From: Phycisphaerales bacterium
Lineage (GTDB): Bacteria > Planctomycetota > Phycisphaerae > Sedimentisphaerales > Anaerobacaceae
Length of the DNA stretch: 5,103 nucleotides
Direction: 5' to 3'
Assembly (NCBI GenBank): GCA_011057845.1
Contig: DSDB01000399.1
Coordinates: 1-5,103, forward strand
Positions 1 to 5,086 of this stretch are shown here, piece by piece (position 1 is the stretch's first letter; the number at the start of each line of letters is the position of its first letter). Under the pieces are notes generated by a model that saw only the letters and a program-made list of their open reading frames with translations, was not told where the DNA came from and did no database searches. Made by a program: the position numbers and the translations under genes.

Positions 1-1655
1 TGGGAAAACTCAAGGAAACCGACAAGTTCTGGCCCTGGCTCTACGGCATCGCCACCAACAAGCTCCACCGCCACTACCGCACCGAACGCAAGCACCGTAA
101 CCTCGCCGCCGCCCAGGCGGTTCGTAGCGAACGCGCCGCCGACCGAGCCGAGGGTTTTGAGAACCTCGTTGCAGGGGAACTGCGCCAGATCATTACCGGC
201 GCCATGGACCGGCTCAAGACCCGCCACAAGGCGGTCCTGGTGATGCGCTGCTACGACGAGATGTCCTACGCCGACATCGCCCAGGCCATGAACTCCACGG
301 AGTTCGGCGTGCGAATGCTGTTTGTCCGAGCCAAGAAATCCCTTCAACGCGAGCTGCTCCGCAACGGTTTCGGGCGAAAGACCCTGATTCCCGCCCTGAT
401 CCTGTTCGGCAAGATGACGGCCCCGAGTGAGGCGGCTGCCGCCCAGGTATCCGTTACCGCCGCAACTGCCAGTGCGGGCCTGGCGGCGGGTCTGATCGGC
501 GCTGCGACCACCAAGACGGCCGTGGTCTCCACCGCGGCCGCGGGGTTGCTGGTTGCCGGATCCGTGGCGGTCCTGTCGGGCCCGGACGATGCCGTTGAGA
601 AGCCGGCCGAGCCCGCCGGCGTCGTGTCTGTGATCGATTCCATCATGCCAACGGATTCGGCGCAGCGGTCATGGTACTACTTCCCGCAGGGCCCCGGCGG
701 ACCGGTCATGATTCGCACCGGGGAGGACCTGTCCACCAGCCGATACCTCCAGGACGACCATGCCAACTACATCCACCGCGACGGCGCGATCTACATGACC
801 AACCATCGCTACTATCATCCGGACCTGTCCGTCATGCGGCTGCCCACGGACTCGGCCGACCTGGCGGCCTTCCTTTCGAGGATGGACGGACGGTCATCGC
901 CGTTCGAGCCTGTCACCGCAGGCGGCAAGGGTCTGCTTGTGGTCGCCACGCGGGGCCGCAACGGGGATGACGGACGAACCTGGGCGGTGCGCCACACCAA
1001 CGTCCTGGATGAAGACTTCTTCCAGAGCGACTGGCCGGCAAATCTGCGAACTATCGACGACCGTGACGCCATGCACCGCCGAGGCTGGGCGGGGTTTGCC
1101 GTCACCGGCCGGATCAACGGTGAATTCGTCTCGGGCCAGGGCCGCATACCCTTCACTTACGCCGCCTCCCGCGTCTACAGCCCCTACCTCGACCTGTGGG
1201 CGGGCAACCTGCGCATCGTTGATACCGGCTCGGTCTCGGGTTTTTCCATCAATGACGAACCGGCGGCCGCCGGCGCCGGCGGCGCCTTCTTCGCCGGACT
1301 TGCCCGGCCCTGGATGGGCCTGCACGTCCTCGACAGCGTCCGTCGCGACGCCGCGGCCTGCAACCTGGGCTTCGTCACCGAACGCATCGACGACACCGGC
1401 CAGGCTCGCGTCACGGTCAGCCTGCCCGATGCCGAACTGATCTATACCATCGACTTGGCCAATGACCTGATTCATCGAATCGAACTACATCGAGCCGGCG
1501 CCGTCACCGCCAGGCTCGTATTCTTCTATGACAGCCGAACCCCCGACGCCGTCCCCTCTGTGCCAAGCGGAAGTGCCGTTCGATTCCAGCCAACAACCCT
1601 CTGGCTGGCCCAATGGATGAGTGGCTCTCTGGCGGGCGATCTGAAGACTCAATAG
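1..1655 (+). CDS. ECF-type RNA polymerase sigma factor with membrane-spanning C-terminal extension (5' partial)
   Basis: The frame is open from the window edge (first full codon at 3) to TAG at 1653-1655, giving 550 visible residues; the true start is upstream. Residues 1-32 match the end of sigma region 2, with FWPWLYGIATNKLHRHYR followed by basic residues. Residues 58-119 are a complete region 4: a helix around LKTRHKAVLVMRCYDEMS, then the helix-turn-helix YADIAQAMNSTEFGVRMLF and a basic tail. Region 4 binds the -35 element in known ECF factors. Residues 172-193 (about 516-581) are a hydrophobic helix (TAVVSTAAAGLLVAGSVAVL) preceded by an Ala-rich stretch. Residues 205-550 are rich in aromatic residues and beta-strand-like and should lie outside the cytoplasm. 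I do not recognise that part with confidence; its last 80 residues weakly resemble LolA-like beta-strand patterns. The ATG at 204 is internal to the sigma domains. The next gene follows after 10 bases. The sigma assignment is strong; the sensing role is inferred. Confidence 0.9.
   Translation, partial: GKLKETDKFWPWLYGIATNKLHRHYRTERKHRNLAAAQAVRSERAADRAEGFENLVAGELRQIITGAMDRLKTRHKAVLVMRCYDEMSYADIAQAMNSTEFGVRMLFVRAKKSLQRELLRNGFGRKTLIPALILFGKMTAPSEAAAAQVSVTAATASAGLAAGLIGAATTKTAVVSTAAAGLLVAGSVAVLSGPDDAVEKPAEPAGVVSVIDSIMPTDSAQRSWYYFPQGPGGPVMIRTGEDLSTSRYLQDDHANYIHRDGAIYMTNHRYYHPDLSVMRLPTDSADLAAFLSRMDGRSSPFEPVTAGGKGLLVVATRGRNGDDGRTWAVRHTNVLDEDFFQSDWPANLRTIDDRDAMHRRGWAGFAVTGRINGEFVSGQGRIPFTYAASRVYSPYLDLWAGNLRIVDTGSVSGFSINDEPAAAGAGGAFFAGLARPWMGLHVLDSVRRDAAACNLGFVTERIDDTGQARVTVSLPDAELIYTIDLANDLIHRIELHRAGAVTARLVFFYDSRTPDAVPSVPSGSAVRFQPTTLWLAQWMSGSLAGDLKTQ
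516..581 (+). other. Predicted transmembrane helix of the sigma factor fusion
   Basis: About 22 uncharged residues (TAVVSTAAAGLLVAGSVAVL and neighbours) lie between a Lys on the N-terminal side and the acidic PDDAVE segment on the C-terminal side. The sigma domains come first and must be cytoplasmic, so the 345 residues after the helix would be outside the cytoplasm. A preceding Ala/Gly-rich stretch (about 440-505) is mildly hydrophobic and could be a second, weaker segment, which would reverse this topology. Confidence 0.7.
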
Positions 1656-1657
1656 GG
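1654..1657 (+). promoter_or_regulatory. Weak ribosome binding site overlapping the upstream stop codon
   Basis: AGGG lies 8 bases before the ATG at 1666 and shares two bases with the TAG stop of the sigma factor gene. The stop-to-start gap is only 10 bases and leaves no room for a separate promoter. The second gene is therefore probably translated by coupling to the first. The match to the anti-Shine-Dalgarno sequence is short, so the site alone would be weak. Confidence 0.5.
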
Positions 1658-1665
1658 CGCACATT

Positions 1666-1731
1666 ATGAGATCTCTGACATATGGACCGGCTCTGACTCT
1701 CATGTTGTTTTCGGCCGTGGGGCTCTGTGCT
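1666..1731 (+). other. Signal peptide of the beta-helix protein
   Basis: One Arg at position 2 is followed by a hydrophobic core (about residues 9-20), then Leu-Cys-Ala before a polar QTNTYTF sequence. Cleavage after Ala22 by signal peptidase I is most likely. The Cys at 21 does not sit in a proper lipobox, since Leu rather than Gly/Ala/Ser precedes it, so a lipoprotein is unlikely. Confidence 0.8.
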
Positions 1732-4700
1732 CAGACGAACACGTACACGTTTGTAACGGCCCAGAGCACCGTCCGACAGGTCAACGTATCGGGAGGCATC
1801 GACAGGCTCTACACCATCAGCGGCTCGTTCCAGCTTTCCACCGACACCGATGCCGGGACGGCCCGCTTTGACTGGGTTGACGCGGCGCTCAGTCCCGCCA
1901 CGTCGCTGGAGACCCGCCATCTCGAAGAACTGTTCCGCATGACCGAACTGACCGGCACGCTGACAGGCCCGAGCACGATCCTATTCGTCCTCAACCCGGC
2001 GTCGCCCGACCCCGATGATACGATCCAGATTACCGTTACACTCCAGGCCGGCGGGGCCCTGCTCGCAGGTCAATACACAACCCGCACGGCCCGCGGGTCA
2101 ACCTTCACGCTGAATGCTTACGCGTCCGTTCAGGCGGCCGCCGGCTGGACCTACCGGTATTATGATGATTTCTCCACCGGAAAGGCCCAGACGGACAGCT
2201 ACGCCCATTCCGTCTTCTGGCCCGCCAACGCCTTCCCGCCCGCTGAGCCGTACCTGAGCTACTTCGGTTCAGGTCAGGGTCGGGCCTTGGCGTTCGTGGG
2301 ATACGTCGGTCAGCCCGCGCATTTGGGCTACCGATTCCCGCTGGGGCCGACGCCCGACAGGCATGTGCGCGGCTCGCTCGGCATTGATGTGGCCTTTCCA
2401 TCAAACGCCCTGATCTCGCAGACACCGCCCGGATACCTCATGGTTTCGCTGTCCGATGATGGCACGCATTGGTCCACGCCGGAGGCGCTTGACACAGGCC
2501 GCCATGAAATCCCCATCGAGTCGCTTCACGGAACATGCTATGTCATGTTCCTGGGGGCATCGGCCATGATCGACAACCTGTCCGTGGACCTGGCCAGTCC
2601 CGCCGCGACAATCCGGGTCCCGCAGGACTACCCCACCATCCAGCAGGCGCTCAACGCGGCCGCGGACGGCGACGTCGTCGAGGTCGGCCCCGGAACCTGG
2701 AGGGGCGACGGCAACAACGACCTCGACTTCCTCGGCAAGGCAGTGACCCTGCGAAGCAGCGGCGGGCCTGACTCGACCGTGATTGACTGCGCCGGCTCGG
2801 GCGGCCAGCCGCCGCACAACACTGTGCGTCGCGGCGTCTATTTCCATTCCAACGAATCCCGCCGGTCCATTCTCCAGGGATTCACCATCCGTGCGGGGCG
2901 GGCCCAAGGCGACGCGATCCCTCCGGACGACATGCGATGGAACCTTGACCCCGGCCATCCCATCGGCGGCGGCATCTACATCGAGTTCGCCTCTCCAACC
3001 ATTGTGAACTGCCGCGTTGTCAACTGCGGCGCCGAATACGGCGGCGGCATAGGCAGCGTCGGCGGCCAACCGGCCATTATCCATTGCCGCGTCGAGAATT
3101 GCACCGCAGGCGGGCTGGGAGCGGCCGAGTCGGGCGGCTTCGGCGGCGGCATCGCCCTGATCCGAGGCTGCCAGGCTACGATTACGGGCTGCACCATCAC
3201 GGGCAATACCACCTACTTCAACAGCCGCGGCGCCGGCATCTACATCCGCCGAAGCACCGCCCGGATTACCGACTGCGACATCTCCTTCAATACCCCACCC
3301 AACGAAAACGCCCTGACAATCGGCGGCGGGCTCTGCTGTGAAGGCTCCGAAACCGCCGTTACTCTCACTCATTGCATCCTCTCCTACAACACGGCCCACA
3401 TGGGGGCCGCCCTCTATGCCGAACGCGCCCCTGACATCGCCGGTCTGCCCGCGTGCTCCATCCGTATCGTCAACTGCACCGTGGCCAATAACGCCATCCT
3501 GCCCGGCCCGTGGATGCGTCCGGCAATCGAGGCGGCGATTGAGACCTTTGGCTGCGACACCCGTGTCCGAAACACCATTGCTTACTACAACCAGGGCGTC
3601 CAGATCACCATCGTCGATCCGGCCGTCAACAGCCCCGTTACCTACTGTGATGTTCAGGGCGGCTACCCCGGAACGGGCAACATCAGCGCCGACCCGCGTT
3701 TCGCCCCCGTGGCCACGCGGGACTACCATCTCCAGTCGCTCTACGGGCGCTACGACCCGCGACAGAGCAAATGGGTCAAGGACACGGTCCACAGCCCCTG
3801 CATTGACGCCGGCGACCCGGATGACTACTTTGCACGCGAGCCGCACCCCAACGGCCGACACATCAACATGGGCGCCTACGGCGGCACCGAGCAGGCCAGT
3901 ATGGGCACCGGGAGCCTCGTCTACCACGTCGATATCGCCACCGGGGACGACGGCAACTCCGGCCTGAGCCGCCAGCGGGCATTCCGCACCATCCAACGAG
4001 GGATCGATGTGGCCCGCAACAACGATACGGTCCTGGTCTGGCCGGGCGTCTACCCCGAGGAGATTGCCTTCAAGGGCAAGGCCATCACGGTCGAAAGCGC
4101 TGCCGACGCCGCTCATATTGTGCCGGCCGGCGGATACGCCTTCAGCTTCTATTTCGGCGAAGGCCCGCGCTCGGTACTGCGCAAGTTCGTCATACGAGAC
4201 ACCGAATTCGCCGTTTTCTGTCAGAGCGCCTCGCCGACAATCAGTAACCTGACCATCGCAAACAACCAATTCGGCATCGCCGGCTACGGCGGGGCCGACC
4301 CGAACATCTCCAACTGCATCTTCTACGGGAACGCCGGCGGCGACCTCTTCCAGTGCCGTGCCCGCTACAGCCGCGGCAGTGGTCCCGGATTTGACGCCGC
4401 CGACGGCAATATCGGCGACGATCCGCTGTTCGTCGATCCGAACAACGGCGACTATCACCTGCGATCCGAGGCCGGCCGCTACTGGCCACAGCACGATGTC
4501 TGGGTCCTCGACGACCAGTCCAGCCCCTGCCTGGACGCCGGCGATCCCGACGTCTCGCCCGGCGCCGAACGCGCCCCCAACGGCAGCCGCCTCAACATGG
4601 GGGCCTATGGCGGCACCCGGTTTGCTTCGATGACCCGGTGGCGTCTGGCCGGTGATGTCAACCGCGACGGCATAGTCAGTTTCCACGATGTGGCCGAACT

Positions 4701-4794
4701 CGCAGGCCAGTGGCTTGAACGCGAGGGCTGGGGCCATCAACACCAGTACGGCCCGGTCATGCCGAATCCCGGCCAGTGGCAATTCGGCCAGTGA
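1666..4794 (+). CDS. Secreted right-handed parallel beta-helix protein with a C-terminal dockerin-type motif
   Basis: 1042 residues, complete. Residues 1-22 form a signal peptide (MRS, then a hydrophobic core TLMLFSAVGL, cleavage probably after LCA). Residues 24-155 and 160-310 look like two beta-sandwich-like regions I cannot name; the second ends in MIDNLSVDL, as carbohydrate-binding-type folds often do. Residues 316-746 are a pectin-lyase-like beta-helix module: it opens with VPQDYPTIQQALNAAADGD, continues as coils with GGGI and NC/NN turns, and closes with SPCIDAGDP and NMGAYGGT. Residues 752-989 are a shorter second module with the same closing block. Residues 997-1008 form one dockerin-like calcium loop (D997, N999, D1001, S1005, D1008), followed by AELAGQWL and a 25-residue tail. 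The start ATG is chosen because the signal peptide begins there. A role in binding or cutting polysaccharide, or in surface attachment, is plausible. No catalytic residues can be assigned, so enzymatic activity is unproven. Confidence 0.92.
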   Translation: MRSLTYGPALTLMLFSAVGLCAQTNTYTFVTAQSTVRQVNVSGGIDRLYTISGSFQLSTDTDAGTARFDWVDAALSPATSLETRHLEELFRMTELTGTLTGPSTILFVLNPASPDPDDTIQITVTLQAGGALLAGQYTTRTARGSTFTLNAYASVQAAAGWTYRYYDDFSTGKAQTDSYAHSVFWPANAFPPAEPYLSYFGSGQGRALAFVGYVGQPAHLGYRFPLGPTPDRHVRGSLGIDVAFPSNALISQTPPGYLMVSLSDDGTHWSTPEALDTGRHEIPIESLHGTCYVMFLGASAMIDNLSVDLASPAATIRVPQDYPTIQQALNAAADGDVVEVGPGTWRGDGNNDLDFLGKAVTLRSSGGPDSTVIDCAGSGGQPPHNTVRRGVYFHSNESRRSILQGFTIRAGRAQGDAIPPDDMRWNLDPGHPIGGGIYIEFASPTIVNCRVVNCGAEYGGGIGSVGGQPAIIHCRVENCTAGGLGAAESGGFGGGIALIRGCQATITGCTITGNTTYFNSRGAGIYIRRSTARITDCDISFNTPPNENALTIGGGLCCEGSETAVTLTHCILSYNTAHMGAALYAERAPDIAGLPACSIRIVNCTVANNAILPGPWMRPAIEAAIETFGCDTRVRNTIAYYNQGVQITIVDPAVNSPVTYCDVQGGYPGTGNISADPRFAPVATRDYHLQSLYGRYDPRQSKWVKDTVHSPCIDAGDPDDYFAREPHPNGRHINMGAYGGTEQASMGTGSLVYHVDIATGDDGNSGLSRQRAFRTIQRGIDVARNNDTVLVWPGVYPEEIAFKGKAITVESAADAAHIVPAGGYAFSFYFGEGPRSVLRKFVIRDTEFAVFCQSASPTISNLTIANNQFGIAGYGGADPNISNCIFYGNAGGDLFQCRARYSRGSGPGFDAADGNIGDDPLFVDPNNGDYHLRSEAGRYWPQHDVWVLDDQSSPCLDAGDPDVSPGAERAPNGSRLNMGAYGGTRFASMTRWRLAGDVNRDGIVSFHDVAELAGQWLEREGWGHQHQYGPVMPNPGQWQFGQ
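2611..3903 (+). other. Beta-helix module 1 (residues 316-746)
   Basis: It begins with a typical capping start (IRVPQDYPTIQQALNAAADG, then DVVEVGPGTW) found in pectin-lyase-like secreted proteins. Coils follow between about 2965 and 3495, with repeated GGGI turns and a recurring T-x-(I/V)-x-x-C-x-(I/V) strand. The Cys residues at 449, 474, 509, 537, 570 and 604 recur every 25-35 residues at the same place in the coil, consistent with a stacked Cys ladder inside the solenoid. The module closes with the DAGDP/GAYGGT block typical of the choice-of-anchor-Q style (name recalled, not searched). Confidence 0.8.
3676..3903 (+). repeat. Closing block copy 1 of the beta-helix modules
   Basis: Residues 671-746 align without gaps to residues 914-989. 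By hand count about 42 of 76 residues are identical, including GNI, DP, DYHL, GRY, SPC, DAGDPD, PNG, NMGAYGGT and ASM. This is an internal protein-level duplication. Confidence 0.85.
3919..4632 (+). other. Beta-helix module 2 (residues 752-989), a shorter copy
   Basis: It restarts with VYHVDIATGDDGNSGL, then FRTIQRGIDVARNNDTV and VWPGVYPEEI, the same kind of capping start as module 1. Only about three coils are visible (RSVLRKFVIRD, SPTISNLTIANN, DPNISNCIFYGN) before the closing block. Only one of these (C884) keeps the ladder Cys. It looks like a partial duplication of module 1 with fewer coils, or a separate module of the same family. Confidence 0.75.
4405..4632 (+). repeat. Closing block copy 2 of the beta-helix modules
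   Basis: This is the partner of the block at 3676-3903, with the same 76-residue length and no gap. It starts at GNIGDDPLFVDPNNGDYHL and ends at NMGAYGGTRFASM. The dockerin-like segment begins seven residues after it. Confidence 0.85.
4654..4716 (+). other. Single dockerin type I-like calcium-binding repeat
   Basis: Residues 997-1008 read DVNRDGIVSFHD, an EF-hand-like loop with ligand positions 1, 3, 5, 9 and 12 as D, N, D, S, D. The helix VAELAGQWL follows. Classical cellulosomal dockerins carry two such repeats; here only one is present and the protein ends 25 residues later with a His/Trp/Pro-rich tail. Single or degenerate copies of this kind are common at the C-termini of planctomycete secreted proteins. 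They need not mean a cellulosome and may serve as a surface-attachment or sorting tag. Confidence 0.75.
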
Positions 4795-4804
4795 TAGTAT
4801 AGTA

Positions 4805-4849
4805 ATTCCGTAGGAATCAGGCTGCTTGCGGGCCTCCGGGGCTGCCTGA
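4805..4849 (+). terminator. Weak hairpin pair just after the stop codon, possible transcript end
   Basis: ATTCC (4805-4809) pairs with GGAAT (4813-4817) around a 3-base loop. Next, TCAGGC (4817-4822) pairs with GCCTGA (4844-4849), with a GC-rich inner part. There is no T tract after either stem. If transcription of the two-gene unit ends here, it would be by a Rho-type or non-canonical route. The position 10-55 bases after the stop codon is the main support. Confidence 0.25.
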
Positions 4850-4858
4850 GACATGCGG

Positions 4859-4888
4859 AATACGAACGGCGAAATACGAAAGAACGAA
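4859..4888 (+). repeat. Short direct repeat AATACGAA
   Basis: AATACGAA occurs at 4859-4866 and again at 4873-4880, exactly 14 bases apart. A partial third copy, AGAACGAA, follows directly at 4881-4888. The stretch is A-rich compared with the surrounding DNA and ends where the long inverted repeat begins. Confidence 0.5.
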
Positions 4889-4986
4889 CTATGCAGGCGC
4901 AGAATAGGGCGTGGCTGTCGGAGCGTGTCCTTCAGCCCGCCCCCATTCTGTTCTGTCAGGCAGTGGCCCGACGGCGTATGATTCCC

Positions 4987-5000
4987 CGGTCTTTTGACCG
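4987..5000. other. Perfect stem-loop CGGTC-TTTT-GACCG
   Basis: A 5-base perfect stem with a TTTT loop lies near the centre of the long inverted repeat and would form its tip. No T run follows the stem, so it is not a canonical terminator on either strand. Confidence 0.4.
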
Positions 5001-5008
5001 AAAGAGGC

Positions 5009-5037
5009 TTGCACTCGCGTGGACTCTGCGGTAGAAT
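5009..5037 (+). promoter_or_regulatory. Sigma-70-like promoter reading toward the window end
   Basis: TTGCAC (5009-5014) and TAGAAT (5032-5037) are separated by exactly 17 bases. The -10 matches TATAAT at five of six positions; the -35 matches TTGACA only in its TTG. Transcription would start near 5044 and read toward the probable next gene. The -10 overlaps the right inner arm of the inverted repeat, so folding of that repeat could affect it. Housekeeping promoter rules are less well tested in planctomycetes. Confidence 0.4.
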
Positions 5038-5076
5038 GGGGCATACTGAAGACGTATTCGCGCCTGCATAGTGTTA

Positions 5077-5086
5077 AATGCGCATT
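5077..5086. promoter_or_regulatory. Perfect 10-base palindrome AATGCGCATT before the ribosome binding site
   Basis: AATGCGCATT is its own reverse complement. It sits about 40 bases after the proposed -10 and one base before GGAGG. The position suits an operator or a small leader structure, but its short length makes chance possible. It also contains the candidate start codon ATG at 5078. Confidence 0.3.

Larger units (their letters stand above)
4888..5072. repeat. Nested imperfect inverted repeat, 185 bases
   Basis: The left and right arms share four blocks in mirrored order. The outer block ACTATGCAGGCGC (4888-4900) pairs with 5060-5072 (13 bases, perfect). GAATA (4902-4906) pairs with TATTC (5055-5059). 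CTTCAG (4930-4935) pairs with CTGAAG (5046-5051). CCCCATTCT (4941-4949) pairs with AGAATGGGG (5033-5041). Near the middle, CGGTC-TTTT-GACCG (4987-5000) forms a small closing hairpin. The left arm has about 20 extra bases at 4907-4929, holding GCGTG twice. In total 33 bases pair between the arms. It could be a small non-autonomous mobile element, a structured RNA, or a regulatory duplication. Confidence 0.6.

Noticed and set aside
532..543. Perfect palindrome CCGCGGCCGCGG, and a similar CCGGCGCCGG at 1270-1279
   Set aside because: Both lie inside coding sequence made of GCC/GGC/GCG codons for Ala and Gly, so base composition explains them.
204..1655. ATG at 204 as the start of the first gene
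   Set aside because: The same frame is open upstream to the window edge and encodes sigma region 2 residues (FWPWLYGIATNKLHRHYR). Starting at 204 would remove part of the sigma domains.
1720..1731. Possible lipoprotein signal around Cys21 of the beta-helix protein
   Set aside because: Leu precedes the Cys, where Gly, Ala or Ser is needed for a lipobox. Ordinary cleavage after Ala22 fits better.
2401..4854. Very long open frame on the minus strand (817 codons) opposite the beta-helix gene
   Set aside because: Its product is a monotonous Val/Ala/Gly/Asp-rich sequence with no recognisable domain or signal. The + strand frame has a signal peptide, duplicated modules and a calcium motif. GC-rich coding DNA often leaves the opposite strand open.
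4853..4981. 42-codon open frame on the + strand
   Set aside because: It has no ribosome binding site and an arbitrary Arg/Cys-rich product, and it overlaps the repeat region.
4987..5000. CGGTC-TTTT-GACCG as an intrinsic terminator
   Set aside because: The T run is in the loop and not after the stem on either strand, and the stem is only five bases.
4891..5034. 47-codon open frame on the + strand inside the inverted repeat
   Set aside because: It has no convincing ribosome binding site and no recognisable product, and its extent mirrors the repeat rather than a gene.
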